Shown piece after piece: positions 1 through 8,987 of a stretch of 64,000 nt of DNA. How positions within the stretch are numbered: position 1 is the stretch's first letter; every line of letters starts with the position of its first letter. A model generated the notes under the pieces. The model had not been told where the DNA came from and made no database searches. It saw only the letters and a program-made list of their open reading frames with translations. The position numbers were made by a program, and so were the translations under genes. Origin of the DNA: Reyranella sp. (lineage in GTDB: Bacteria; Pseudomonadota; Alphaproteobacteria; Reyranellales; Reyranellaceae); contig NZ_SCUT01000035.1 of the NCBI RefSeq assembly GCF_004297265.1, forward strand, positions 62,001 through 126,000. The letters are read 5' to 3'.

Positions 1-741
1 GCCATCGGCATGTTCGCGCCGCAGTGGAAGGACCATGTCGATGAGGTGATCGTAGTCGACGACCACATCACCGGCGTGCTGAGCGAGCATCAGGGCGGCG
101 TTTTCCTCGACATGAAACCCGCCGGCATCCGCGTGCGCGGCCGCCGCTCGACGCCGGGCCGCTACTTCCAGGTCGCCGAGCCGGGACTGGGCTGGGGCGG
201 CACCAATGTCAGCGACCCGCTGGAGATCATCGAGAAGATCGATCCCAGGCAGGCCTGGCCGGGGCTCAAGCTGCTGATGGTTTCGACGACCGGCGAGCAT
301 TCGGCCTGGTTCACGCTCGACGATCAGTTGAAGCCGCAGCCGGCCGAGATGCCGGCGCCGGTGCGTCATGTGGTTGAGCGCATCGCCGAGAATTGCGAGC
401 CCGCTCTCTGCACCGTTCTGTTCATGGCCGGCGCCGGCGGCTCGCTGCGAGCCGGTGTCACCGAGAACCCGGTGCGTCTCACGCGCTCGGTGCGCGACAC
501 GCTTACGAAAGTCACGCTGGGAGGAGCACCGGCCTTCATCTGGCCGGGCGGCGGCATCACCCTGATGGTCGACGTGGCGCGCATGCCGGAGAAATCCTTC
601 GGCTATGTGCCGACTCCGGCGTTGGTGGCGCCCATCGAGTTCACCTTGCGCGCCGACGACTACGCGGCGCTGGGCGGCTACGCCTCGCGCGCGGTTACCC
701 TGGAAGACGTGCTGGCCCGCCACAAGGTGCGGGTCGAATGA
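1..741 (+). CDS. 6-hydroxynicotinate reductase-like protein, C-terminal part
   Basis: The frame is open from base 1, so the gene starts upstream of the window; 246 residues are visible. The fragment resembles the C-terminal region of proteins annotated as 6-hydroxynicotinate reductase in alphaproteobacteria, with a glycine-rich VLFMAGAGGSLRAGVTENP block near visible residue 140 and GGAPAFIWPGGGI near 175. That name comes from the anaerobic nicotinate pathway; the real substrate here is unknown. Its stop overlaps the UPF0280 start by ATGA, and UPF0280 in turn overlaps the DUF1185 gene, so the three genes are translationally coupled. Family recognition is from memory of the sequence pattern, not a search. 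Confidence 0.6.
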   Translation, partial: AIGMFAPQWKDHVDEVIVVDDHITGVLSEHQGGVFLDMKPAGIRVRGRRSTPGRYFQVAEPGLGWGGTNVSDPLEIIEKIDPRQAWPGLKLLMVSTTGEHSAWFTLDDQLKPQPAEMPAPVRHVVERIAENCEPALCTVLFMAGAGGSLRAGVTENPVRLTRSVRDTLTKVTLGGAPAFIWPGGGITLMVDVARMPEKSFGYVPTPALVAPIEFTLRADDYAALGGYASRAVTLEDVLARHKVRVE

Positions 742-1583
742 GCGTTGTCGCCGCCCGCTTCGCCGACGGACGGCTGCACCTGCAGCACGGTCCGATCGAT
801 CTCATCATCGAGGCGTTCGGCGCGGCGGACGAAGTCGAGTGTGCCTGCCGGCAGGCCGTCGAGCATTTCGGCGACATCCTGCCGACCCTCGTTGGCGAGC
901 TTGCCGTGCTGCGCCGGCCGGTGGCGGAGGCCTATCCGCTGCTGCAGGGTCCGGTGGCGCGCCGCATGGCCGAGGCGGTGTGGCCGCACCGCGCTGCGTT
1001 CATCACGCCGATGGCCGCCGTTGCCGGCGCCGTCGCCGACGAGATGCTGCAGGCGCTCGTCCACGGCCGCACGCTCGACAAGGCCTATGTGAATGATGGC
1101 GGCGACATCGCGATCCATCTCGCCCCGGGCCAGTCGCTGCGCGCCGGCATTTTCGCGCAAGAACTCGATGGCGCCGCGCTGCTGACGCATGAGCGGCCGG
1201 TGCGCGGGATCGCGACCTCGGGCTGGGGCGGGCGATCCTTCTCGCTGGGTATCGCCGACTCTGTGACCGTGCTCGCTTCGACGGCCGCCGCGGCCGACGC
1301 GGCAGCGACGATGATCGCCAACGAAGTGAACGCCGACCATTCGGCCATCGAGCGCCGGCCCGCATACTCGCTCGATCCGGACAGCGATCTCGGCGAGCTA
1401 TTGGTGACGGTGGCGGTCGGTGATTTGCCACAGGAGATCATCGACGCGGCGCTCGATCGCGGCGCGGCGGAGGCGCGGCGGCTGAGGCTCTGCGGTCTGA
1501 TCGACAGCGCGGCGCTGTCGTTGCGGGGTCACTGGCTAATCGAAGCAGGCGGCACGCCGCTTGCTCTGTCGGAGGCGGGATGA
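738..1583 (+). CDS. UPF0280 family protein (ApbE-like fold)
   Basis: A 281-residue protein starting at the ATG inside the ATGA overlap with the preceding stop. It matches UPF0280, a family related to the FAD:protein FMN transferase ApbE fold: GDILPTLVGELAVLRRP early, AVAGAVADEML near residue 95, YVNDGGDIAIHL near 120 and TSGWGGRSFSLGIADSVTVLA near 160-180. The NDGGDIA segment resembles the nucleotide/metal-binding part of ApbE proteins. A possible role is maturation of a neighbouring flavo- or redox enzyme such as the reductase-like gene upstream, but no function is established for the family. It overlaps the next gene by 4 bp. Confidence 0.75.
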   Translation: MSVVAARFADGRLHLQHGPIDLIIEAFGAADEVECACRQAVEHFGDILPTLVGELAVLRRPVAEAYPLLQGPVARRMAEAVWPHRAAFITPMAAVAGAVADEMLQALVHGRTLDKAYVNDGGDIAIHLAPGQSLRAGIFAQELDGAALLTHERPVRGIATSGWGGRSFSLGIADSVTVLASTAAAADAAATMIANEVNADHSAIERRPAYSLDPDSDLGELLVTVAVGDLPQEIIDAALDRGAAEARRLRLCGLIDSAALSLRGHWLIEAGGTPLALSEAG

Positions 1584-2167
1584 GCGACTTGGTGAAAATC
1601 CGCAAATACGTGGCGACGGTCGAGGAGACGCTCCACGACTTCGGACCGGCGCTGGCGCGACCGGTGACCAAGGCGGTGGTCGGCGGTGTCATCGCCAACC
1701 CGTATGCCGGCCGGCACGAGGTCGACATCCAGCCGATGATGAAGGCACTGGAGCCACTGGCAATTGACCTGACCGAACGGGTGATAAAGATCCTGGGTGT
1801 CAAAGGCTCCGAGCTGGAGGCCTATGGCAAGGGCGCCATCGTCGGCCTGAACGGCGAACTGGAACATGCCGCGCTGTGGCACCAGCCCAGTGGCTTCGGC
1901 ATCCGCCACGCGATGGGCGGCGCCAAGTCGATCGTACCCTCGACCGTGAAGGTCGCTTCCGCCGGGGCGCGCATCGACATTCCGCTGCATCACGTGACGG
2001 CGGCCTATGTGCGCAGCCATTTCGACGCCATCGAGTTCTGCGTGCCCGACGGGCCGCGCCCGGACGAGATCGTGTTCATCGTCGCCGCCTCGATCGGAGG
2101 GCGGCCCCATGCGAGAGTGGGCGGGTTGACGCCGGACGGGATCAAGCTGGGCGACGGGCAACGATGA
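1580..2167 (+). CDS. Amino acid synthesis family protein (DUF1185)
   Basis: A 195-residue protein of the DUF1185 / 'amino acid synthesis' family, recognised by VGGVIANPYAGRH near residue 36, GKGAIVGLNGELEHAA near 80 and GFGIRHAMGGAKSIVPS near 105. The family has a known fold but no proven reaction. The ATG lies in an ATGA overlap with the UPF0280 stop. The trio (reductase-like, UPF0280, DUF1185) directly precedes a Liv-type importer, so it probably handles the imported compound. A 130-bp gap follows before the substrate-binding protein gene; no clear promoter was assigned there. Confidence 0.75.
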   Translation: MSDLVKIRKYVATVEETLHDFGPALARPVTKAVVGGVIANPYAGRHEVDIQPMMKALEPLAIDLTERVIKILGVKGSELEAYGKGAIVGLNGELEHAALWHQPSGFGIRHAMGGAKSIVPSTVKVASAGARIDIPLHHVTAAYVRSHFDAIEFCVPDGPRPDEIVFIVAASIGGRPHARVGGLTPDGIKLGDGQR

Positions 2168-2297
2168 GGAACCAGGACGGTCACCGAAGGATGCAGGCAC
2201 GGTCGAGCTTCGCCGACGGAGCGCTTGTGGGAGAGGGGCTGGCCTCGCTAGGGTCGGTTCACAGGGAGTGTTTTCACTCATTGAAGAGGGGGATGTC

Positions 2298-3503
2298 ATG
2301 CTGACTCGCAATCGCCTGTTGGCCGGCGCAGCCGCGCTGGTGGCGCTATCGCTCGCCGGACCGGCTGCCGCGCAGGCGCCGATCAAGATCGGCGAACTCA
2401 ACAGCTACAAGGTCTTTCCGGCCTTCCTCGAACCCTACAAGAAGGGCATCGAGCTGGCGGTGGAAGAGGTCAACGCCGCGGGCGGTGTGCTCGGCCGCAA
2501 GATCGAGGTCGTGAGCCGTGACGACAACGGCAATCCCGGTGACGCCGTGCGAGTCGCCGAGGAACTGCTGAGCCGCGAGGGTGCCTCGTTCCTGATCGGC
2601 ACCTTCCCGTCGAATGTCGGCCTTGCCGTCGCCGACTTCGCCAAGCAGCGCAAGGTCCTGTTCATCGCCGCCGAGCCGCTGACCGACAAGATCGTCTGGG
2701 ACCAGGGCAACGCCTACACGTTCCGCCTGCGTACCTCGACCTACATGCAGACGGCGATGCTCATTCCCGACGCCGTCAAGCTCAAGAAGAAGCGCTGGGC
2801 GATCGTCTATCCGAACTACGAGTACGGCCAGTCGGCGACGGCCGCCTTCAAGAAACTGCTGAAGGAGAAGCAGCCCGACGTCGAGTTCGTCGCCGAGCAG
2901 GCGACGCCGCTCGGCAAGATCGACGCCGGCGCCGTGGCGCAGGCCCTGGCCGACGCCAAGCCCGACGCGATCTTCTCCTCGCTGTTCGGTCCCGACCTCG
3001 CCAAGTTCGTGCGCGAGGGCCAGACCCGTGGCCTGTTCAAGGGCGTCGAGGTCTTCAACCTGCTGGCCGGCGAACCCGAGTATCTCGATCCGTTGAAGGA
3101 GGAGTCGCCCGACGGCTGGTACGTCACCGGCTACCCCTGGAGCGAGCTCAAGACGCCGGAACACACCAAGTTCCTCAACGCCTATCAGGCCAAGTTCAAG
3201 GACTATCCGCGGCTGGGCTCCGTGGTCGGCTACGCGACCGTGATGTCGGCTGTCGAGGGAATCAAGAAGGCCGGTTCGCTCGACCAGGACAAGCTCGTCG
3301 CCGCGATGAGCGGCCTGAAGCTCATCACGCCGTTCGGCATGATCGAGTACCGGCCGATCGATCATCAGTCGACCATGGGCGCCTATGTCGGCCAGATCGG
3401 CGTGAAGGATGGCAAGGGCTACATGAAGAACTGGCGCTTCGTCGACGGCAAGGATGCCCTGCCGAGCGACGCCGACGTCCAGAAGATGCGGCCGAAGAAC
3501 TGA
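2298..3503 (+). CDS. livK: ABC transporter substrate-binding protein, branched-chain amino acid type
   Basis: A 401-residue periplasmic binding protein of the LivK (type I) family. The ATG at 2298 follows a purine-rich GAAGAGGGGG ribosome-binding site and gives an N-terminus with a hydrophobic Sec signal ending at AAAQA near residue 27; the upstream in-frame ATG at 2268 would spoil this. Diagnostic segments are PYKKGIELAVEEVNAAGGVLGRKI and IGTFPSNVGLAVADFA. It opens a transport operon with the fused permease and two ATPases. Ligands of this family include amino acids, amides and aromatic acids; the catabolic neighbours suggest a cyclic amide or carboxylate (inference). Confidence 0.9.
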   Translation: MLTRNRLLAGAAALVALSLAGPAAAQAPIKIGELNSYKVFPAFLEPYKKGIELAVEEVNAAGGVLGRKIEVVSRDDNGNPGDAVRVAEELLSREGASFLIGTFPSNVGLAVADFAKQRKVLFIAAEPLTDKIVWDQGNAYTFRLRTSTYMQTAMLIPDAVKLKKKRWAIVYPNYEYGQSATAAFKKLLKEKQPDVEFVAEQATPLGKIDAGAVAQALADAKPDAIFSSLFGPDLAKFVREGQTRGLFKGVEVFNLLAGEPEYLDPLKEESPDGWYVTGYPWSELKTPEHTKFLNAYQAKFKDYPRLGSVVGYATVMSAVEGIKKAGSLDQDKLVAAMSGLKLITPFGMIEYRPIDHQSTMGAYVGQIGVKDGKGYMKNWRFVDGKDALPSDADVQKMRPKN

Positions 3504-3520
3504 TAGCGCGTCTGTTGCTT

Positions 3521-3580
3521 GCCCCCTCCCCAACCCTCCCCCGTCTGACGGGGGAGGTGGCCCGAAGGGCCGGAGGGGGA
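3521..3580. repeat. GC-rich inverted repeat between substrate-binding and permease genes
   Basis: The gap between the substrate-binding protein and the permease is filled by CCCTCCCCC-GTCTGAC-GGGGGAGG followed by GGCCCGAAGGGCC. Two adjacent stem-loops are possible. This C-run/G-run pattern is a common dispersed intergenic repeat in alphaproteobacteria, and a degenerate relative lies at 23683-23737. In this position it could attenuate or stabilise the mRNA so that the binding protein is made in excess over the permease, a usual arrangement in ABC operons (inference). Confidence 0.7.
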
Positions 3581-3591
3581 AGGCCACCCGC

Positions 3592-5466
3592 ATGACTCTT
3601 GCCTCCATCATCATCCAGCTGCTGAACGGGCTGGCGGCGGCCGCGTCGCTGTTTCTCGTCTCGGCCGGCCTGTCGCTGATCTTCGGCGTGACGCGGATCG
3701 TGAACTTCGCGCACGGCTCGCTCTACATGCTCGGGCTCTACGGCGCCTATTCGCTGATCCAGTTCTTCGGTCGCACGCCGCTGGGTTTCTGGGGCGCCGT
3801 CGTGCTGGCCGCCCTTGCGGTCGGGCTCGTCGGCATCTTGATCGAAGTGCTGGTGCTTCGGCGCATCTATCGCGCGCCGGAGCTGTTCCAGCTGCTGGCG
3901 ACCTTCGCCGTCGTGCTGGTGATCAAGGACATCGCGCTTTTCACCTGGGGCGCCGAGGATCTGGTCGGCCCGCGCGCGCCCGGCCTGTCGATGGCGGTCG
4001 AGATCATGGGCAGGCGCATCCCGGCCTACGACCTGGTGCTGATCGCGATCGGTCCGGTCGTGCTGGGGGCCCTGTGGCTGCTGCTCACGCGCACGCGCTG
4101 GGGGGCTCTGGTGCGGGCGGCGACGCAGGATCGCGAGATGGTGGGGGCGCTGGGCGTCGACCAGGCCAGGCTCTTCACTTCCGTCTTCTTCGTCGGCTCC
4201 GTCCTCGCCGGATTGGGCGGTGCGCTGCAGATTCCGCGCGAGCCGGCCAATCTCGAACTCGACCTCGCCATCATCGCCGACGCCTTCGTTATCACGGTGG
4301 TGGGCGGGCTGGGCAGCATCGGTGGCGCCTTCCTGGCCGCCATCGTCATCGGCGTCGCCAAGGCCTTCTGCGTCGGCATCGGCTCCGTGACCTGGTTCGG
4401 CTTCGAGGTTTCCTTCTCCAAGCTCACCCTGGTGGTCGAGTTCCTGATCATGGCGCTGGTGCTGGTCGTGCGGCCCTACGGGCTGTTGGGCAAGCCGCAG
4501 GCCGCGCAGCGGGCGGCCGAACCGGCGCCGCGCCTGCAGGTCCCATCCTGGACCTTCGCCCTGGTCTGGCTGGCGCTGCTCGCGCTCGTGCCGCTGGCGG
4601 CCGACCGCTACACCACGATCCTACTCACCGACATCGTCTGCTTCGCGCTGTTCGCCGTGTCGTTGCACTTCATCATGGGGCCGGCCGGCATGGTCTCGTT
4701 CGGTCACGCCGCCTATTTCGGCATCGGCGCCTATGCGGCGGGTCTCCTGCTGAAACGCTTCGGCCTGCCGATGGAGGCCGCACTTCTGCTGGCGCCGCTG
4801 ATCGCGGGGCTGTTCGCCATCGTCTACGGCTGGTTCTGCGTGCGCCTGTCGGGCGTCTATCTTGCCATGCTGACCTTGGCCTTCGCGCAGATCAGCTGGT
4901 CGGTCGTCTTCCAATGGGACTCGATGACCGGCGGCAGCAACGGCGTGTTCGGCGTCTGGCCGTCGGCCTGGCTGTCCGACAAGACCGCCTACTACTATCT
5001 GGCGCTGGTCCTCTGCGGCGCCGGCATCCTGTTCCTGTGGCGCGTGCTGTTCTCGCCCTTCGGTTATGCGCTGCGGGCCGGCCGCGACTCACCGCTGCGC
5101 GCCGAGGCGATCGGCATCGACCTGCGCGGCTTCCAGTGGGCGGCCTTCGCGCTGGTCGGTGCGCTGGCCGGCCTTGCGGGTGCGGTCTACGCCTTCTCCA
5201 AGGGCAGCATTTCGCCCTCCAGCATCTCGATCGCGCAGTCGACCGACGGGCTCATCATGGTGCTGCTGGGCGGCGTCGAGACGCTCACCGGCCCGGTGGT
5301 GGGCGCGGCGATCTTCACCTGGCTGCGCGACGTCGTGGCCCGCAACACCGAGTTCTGGCGCGCCGTGATGGGCGGCGTGATCCTGCTGATCGTGTTGCTG
5401 TTCCCGCAGGGACTCGTGGGCGGCCTGAAGGCGTTGGTCGTGCGCTGGAGGGAGCAGCGGGCATGA
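3592..5466 (+). CDS. Fused branched-chain amino acid ABC permease (LivH-LivM)
   Basis: A 624-residue inner-membrane protein joining the two normally separate Liv permeases. Residues 1 to about 290 are LivH-like, with the hallmark NFAHGS at 38-43 and VGALGVDQ...FTSVFFVGSVLAGLGGAL in the middle. Residues about 310-620 are LivM-like, with MVSFGHAAYFGIGAY at about 366-380 and GGSNGVFGV near 445. The ATG at 3592 was chosen because upstream in-frame codons run through the intergenic repeat. Its end overlaps the LivG gene by ATGA. The fusion is in frame, with no sign of a frameshift. Confidence 0.92.
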   Translation: MTLASIIIQLLNGLAAAASLFLVSAGLSLIFGVTRIVNFAHGSLYMLGLYGAYSLIQFFGRTPLGFWGAVVLAALAVGLVGILIEVLVLRRIYRAPELFQLLATFAVVLVIKDIALFTWGAEDLVGPRAPGLSMAVEIMGRRIPAYDLVLIAIGPVVLGALWLLLTRTRWGALVRAATQDREMVGALGVDQARLFTSVFFVGSVLAGLGGALQIPREPANLELDLAIIADAFVITVVGGLGSIGGAFLAAIVIGVAKAFCVGIGSVTWFGFEVSFSKLTLVVEFLIMALVLVVRPYGLLGKPQAAQRAAEPAPRLQVPSWTFALVWLALLALVPLAADRYTTILLTDIVCFALFAVSLHFIMGPAGMVSFGHAAYFGIGAYAAGLLLKRFGLPMEAALLLAPLIAGLFAIVYGWFCVRLSGVYLAMLTLAFAQISWSVVFQWDSMTGGSNGVFGVWPSAWLSDKTAYYYLALVLCGAGILFLWRVLFSPFGYALRAGRDSPLRAEAIGIDLRGFQWAAFALVGALAGLAGAVYAFSKGSISPSSISIAQSTDGLIMVLLGGVETLTGPVVGAAIFTWLRDVVARNTEFWRAVMGGVILLIVLLFPQGLVGGLKALVVRWREQRA

Positions 5467-6212
5467 GCCGGGCCGTTCTCCAGGTCGAGGGACTGCACAA
5501 GTCGTTCGGCGGCGTCCAGGCGGTGGCCGACGTCTCCTTTGCCATCTCGGCCGGCGAGATGCTGGCGCTGATCGGGCCGAACGGCGCCGGCAAGAGCACC
5601 TGCTTCAACATGCTGAACGGCCAGCTCGCGCCCGACTCCGGCATCGTGCGCCTCGAAGGCCGCGACATCGTCGGCCTGCGCCCGCGCGCCATCTGGCGGC
5701 TGGGTGTCGGCCGCACCTTCCAGATCACCGCGACCTTCGCCTCGCTCAGCGTGCGCGAGAACGTACAGATGGCGCTCTACTCGCATGCCGGCCGCCTGCG
5801 CTCGCTGCTGTCGCGCTTCGGCGCCGCGTTCGGAGGGGAAGCCGATGCGCTGCTCGACCAGGTCGGCATGCTCGACCAGGCGGAGCGGACCTGTGGCGTG
5901 CTGGCCTATGGCGACCTGAAGCGGGTGGAGCTGGCCATCGCGCTGGCCAACGAGCCGCGCCTGCTGCTGATGGACGAGCCCACGGCCGGTATGGCGCCGA
6001 AAGAGCGCGTCGCGCTGATGGAGCTCACGGCGCGGCTGGCGCGGGCGCGCAACATCGCTGTCCTGTTCACCGAGCACGACATGGACGTGGTCTTCAGCCA
6101 AGCCGATCGCATCATCGTGCTCGACCGCGGCGTGCTGATCGCCGGCGGCACGCCGCCCGAAGTGCGTGCAAACCCCAACGTGCGCGCGGTCTATCTCGGG
6201 AGTGCCCACTGA
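5463..6212 (+). CDS. livG: Branched-chain amino acid-type ABC transporter ATPase LivG
   Basis: A 249-residue cytoplasmic ATPase energising the importer. Walker A is GPNGAGKST at about residues 39-47, the signature region is the family-typical LAYGDLKRVELAIALA, and Walker B is LLLMDEPTAGM, followed by the switch histidine in FTEHDMDVVF. LivG proteins carry the YGDLKR form of the signature instead of the usual LSGGQ. It starts inside the permease stop codon and its own TGA overlaps the ATG of LivF, so the transport genes are coupled. Confidence 0.93.
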   Translation: MSRAVLQVEGLHKSFGGVQAVADVSFAISAGEMLALIGPNGAGKSTCFNMLNGQLAPDSGIVRLEGRDIVGLRPRAIWRLGVGRTFQITATFASLSVRENVQMALYSHAGRLRSLLSRFGAAFGGEADALLDQVGMLDQAERTCGVLAYGDLKRVELAIALANEPRLLLMDEPTAGMAPKERVALMELTARLARARNIAVLFTEHDMDVVFSQADRIIVLDRGVLIAGGTPPEVRANPNVRAVYLGSAH

Positions 6213-6913
6213 TGCTGCAGGTCGCCGATCTGCATGCCTTCTATGGCCGCGCCCACATCCTGCACGGCATCTCGTTGGAGGCACGCGCGGGCGAGGTCGT
6301 GGCGCTGCTCGGCCGCAACGGCGCGGGCAAGTCGACGGCCATGAAGGCGATCATGGGGCTGGTGCCGCCTGCGCGCGGCATGGTGAGCTTCGGCGGAAAG
6401 CGCATCGAGCGCCTGCCGCCCTATCGCATCGCGCGGCTGGGCCTCGGCTACGTGCCGGAGGAGCGGCGCATCTTCACCGAACTGTCGGTGATGGAGAATC
6501 TCGAAGTCGGACGCCAGGCGGCGCGGACCGGCGTGCCGACCTGGACGGAAGAGAAACTGTTCGCACTCTTTCCCAATCTCGCCCGCATGCGTGAGCGACC
6601 GGGCGGGCGCATGTCGGGTGGCGAGCAGCAGATGCTCACCATCGCGCGCACCCTGATGGGCAATCCGAGCTGCGTGCTGCTCGATGAGCCGTCGGAAGGA
6701 CTGGCTCCTATCATCGTCGAGGAGATGGCCAACTCGATCCGGGCGCTGAAGGGGGAGGGTGTGTCGGTGATCCTGTGCGAGCAGAACCTGCATTTCGCGC
6801 TGGGCGTCGCCGACCGCGCCTACATCATCGAGAAGGGCCAGATCCGCTTCGGCGGCTCGATGGAAGAGCTGGCGGCCAACGACTCCCTCCGCGAACAATA
6901 TCTTTCGGTTTGA
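6212..6913 (+). CDS. livF: Branched-chain amino acid-type ABC transporter ATPase LivF
   Basis: A 233-residue second ATPase of the importer. Walker A is GRNGAGKST, the LivF-specific RLGLGYVPEERRIFTELSV segment is present, the signature is MSGGEQQML and Walker B is CVLLDEPSEGL. The length is typical of LivF. The start codon overlaps the LivG stop by one base, and the hydantoinase gene follows after 4 bp, so importer and catabolic enzymes appear to be one transcription unit. Confidence 0.93.
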   Translation: MLQVADLHAFYGRAHILHGISLEARAGEVVALLGRNGAGKSTAMKAIMGLVPPARGMVSFGGKRIERLPPYRIARLGLGYVPEERRIFTELSVMENLEVGRQAARTGVPTWTEEKLFALFPNLARMRERPGGRMSGGEQQMLTIARTLMGNPSCVLLDEPSEGLAPIIVEEMANSIRALKGEGVSVILCEQNLHFALGVADRAYIIEKGQIRFGGSMEELAANDSLREQYLSV

Positions 6914-6917
6914 ACCC

Positions 6918-8963
6918 ATGGCGTCCAAGAGCAGCTTCACCGTCGGCATCGATGTCGGCGGCACCTTCACCGATCTGCTGGCGATCGATCCGGCCACCGA
7001 CGAGGTGAAGCTCGCCAAGGTGCCGACGACCGTCGACAACCAGGCGATCGGCTTCATGGCGGCGCTGGCGGCGGCGGGACTCGATCCGGCGCTGCTGCAG
7101 GCGGTGGTGCACGGCACGACGACGACGACGAACGCGGTGCTCGAACGCAAGATCGCGAAAGTGGGACTTATCACGACCAAGGGCTTCCGCGACGTCCTGG
7201 AACTGGGCCGCCGCACGCGGCCGCAGCCCTATGGCCTGCGCGGCACCTTCACACCGGTAATCGACCGAGAGGTGCGGCTCGAAGTGCCCGAGCGCATGGA
7301 TGCCGACGGCAAGGTGCTGACGCCACTCGACGAAGAAGCGGTCGCCGACGCCGCGCGGAAATTGCGCGCGGCGGGCTGCGAGGCCGTCGTCATCCATTTT
7401 CTGCACAGCTACATCAACCCGGTGCACGAGCGCCGCGCTGCCGAGATCGTGCGCGGCCAGTGGCCGAACGACTATGTCACGGCCGGGCACGTCATCCTGT
7501 CGGAGTATCGCGAGTACGAGCGCGGCGTGACCGCGGCGGTGAACGCCTCGGTCCAGCCGGTGCTCGACCGCTATCTCTCGCGGCTGCGCACGGAGCTGAA
7601 GGCCAAGGGTTTCGACCGTGACCTGCTGGTGATGCAGGGCAATGGCGGCACCATCTCCTCGCAGCTGATCGCCGAGGCGGCAGTGAACACGGTGATGTCC
7701 GGCCCGGCTTCGGGCGTGATGGCCGCGGCCTATACCGGCCGCGCCTCGGGCCATCCCAACCTGATCACCTACGACATGGGCGGCACCTCGACCGACGTCG
7801 GCCTGATCGAGGACGCCGTGCCGCAGGTCTCGGGCGAGCTCGAGCTCGAATATGCGATGCCGATCCACGTGCCGATGGTCGACGTGCACACGATCGGCGC
7901 GGGCGGCGGCTCCATTGCCTCGGTCGATGCGGCCGGCATGCTGCGCGTCGGCCCGGAGAGCGCCGGCGCCCGGCCCGGTCCGATCTGCTACGGCCGCGGC
8001 GGTTCGGAGCCCACCATCACCGACGCCAACCTGGTCCTGGGCCGGCTCAATCCCGACAAGCTGTTGGGTGTTGACCATCCGGTGACGCTCGACCATGTGC
8101 GCGGCCTGGTGCTCGAGAAGGTCGGCCAGCGGCTCGGCCTCGACGCCGAGGCCGCCGCCGCCGCCATCCTGCGCATCGCCAACGACCGCATGGCAGGTGC
8201 CGTGCGCCTGGTGTCGCTGTCGCGCGGCCACGATCCGCGCGACTTCGCGCTGTTCGCCTTCGGCGGCGCCGGTCCGCTGCATGCGACGGCGTTGGCGCGC
8301 GAGCTCGGTATCCCGACCGTGCTGGTGCCGGTGCGGCCCGGCATCACCAATGCGCTGGGTTGCGTCGTGGCCGACCTGCGCCACGACTATGTGCGCACGG
8401 TGAACAAGCCGCTCTCTGCGGTCGACGACGCCACGGTGGCGCGCATCTATGCCGAGCAGGCGGCCGAAGGCGAGGCGACGATCGCGCGCGAGGGCGTGCC
8501 GGTGCGCGAGCTGCGCCGCGTGCTCTCAGCCGACATGCAGTTCCAGGGGCAGAGCCACATCCTCTCCGTCGGCGTCGACAGCGCCGAGATCGGCGTCGCG
8601 GGCCTGCACAAGGCCTTTGCCGCCGCCTATTTCCGGCGTTTCGGCATCGAGCTGCCGGAGATTCCGCCGGTGCTTGTCAACCTGCACACGGCGGTGATCG
8701 GCGTGCGGCCGGAAATCTCGCTCGCAGCGCTCGCCGCCACCGACCGTGCGCCGACGCTCGCCGCCGCGAAGCTCGGCACCCGCCGCGTCTGGTTCAGCGA
8801 CGGCTGGCACGACACGCCGGTCTACGCCCGCGAGAAGCTGCCGCTCGACGCCACGCTCGAAGGCCCGGCGATCCTCGAGCAGCTCGACTGCACCACCGTC
8901 GTCGAACCGGGCGACAAGGTCCGGCAGGACAGGCTCGGCAATTTGCTGATATCAGTCGGCTAA
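6918..8963 (+). CDS. Hydantoinase/oxoprolinase family protein (HyuA-like)
   Basis: A 681-residue protein of the HyuA / N-methylhydantoinase A family, which hydrolyses cyclic amides (hydantoins, 5-oxoproline) with ATP. It shows the N-terminal actin-like phosphate loop GIDVGGTFTDLLAID, HGTTTTTNAVLER near residue 70, GPASGVMAAAYTG near 263 and DMGGTSTDVG near 285. Most family members work with a HyuB subunit encoded next door; none is found here, the next genes being enolase-superfamily enzymes. Acetophenone- and acetone-carboxylase subunits belong to the same family, so the substrate cannot be fixed. Start ATG lies 4 bp after livF. Confidence 0.88.
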   Translation: MASKSSFTVGIDVGGTFTDLLAIDPATDEVKLAKVPTTVDNQAIGFMAALAAAGLDPALLQAVVHGTTTTTNAVLERKIAKVGLITTKGFRDVLELGRRTRPQPYGLRGTFTPVIDREVRLEVPERMDADGKVLTPLDEEAVADAARKLRAAGCEAVVIHFLHSYINPVHERRAAEIVRGQWPNDYVTAGHVILSEYREYERGVTAAVNASVQPVLDRYLSRLRTELKAKGFDRDLLVMQGNGGTISSQLIAEAAVNTVMSGPASGVMAAAYTGRASGHPNLITYDMGGTSTDVGLIEDAVPQVSGELELEYAMPIHVPMVDVHTIGAGGGSIASVDAAGMLRVGPESAGARPGPICYGRGGSEPTITDANLVLGRLNPDKLLGVDHPVTLDHVRGLVLEKVGQRLGLDAEAAAAAILRIANDRMAGAVRLVSLSRGHDPRDFALFAFGGAGPLHATALARELGIPTVLVPVRPGITNALGCVVADLRHDYVRTVNKPLSAVDDATVARIYAEQAAEGEATIAREGVPVRELRRVLSADMQFQGQSHILSVGVDSAEIGVAGLHKAFAAAYFRRFGIELPEIPPVLVNLHTAVIGVRPEISLAALAATDRAPTLAAAKLGTRRVWFSDGWHDTPVYAREKLPLDATLEGPAILEQLDCTTVVEPGDKVRQDRLGNLLISVG

Positions 8964-8987
8964 CGAAAAAATCCGGAGGAAACGAAG

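Noticed and set aside
2268..2297. An earlier start for the first substrate-binding protein.
   Set aside because: It adds ten charged residues before the signal peptide, and the ribosome-binding site GAAGAGGGGG is spaced for the ATG at 2298.
3504..3591. An N-terminal extension of the fused permease through the upstream repeat.
   Set aside because: The extension would translate the dispersed repeat into a Pro/Gly/Arg-rich segment and lacks a ribosome-binding site.
4074..5460. A long alternative plus-strand frame that continues into livG from within the permease gene.
   Set aside because: Only the part from 5463 on encodes LivG; the upstream part is the shifted reading of the permease and is Arg/Gly/Ala-rich without motifs.
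6825..8384. A 519-codon minus-strand frame opposite the hydantoinase gene.
   Set aside because: Composition (His, Arg, Gln, Val-rich) is that of antisense high-GC frames; the plus strand holds a clear HyuA protein.
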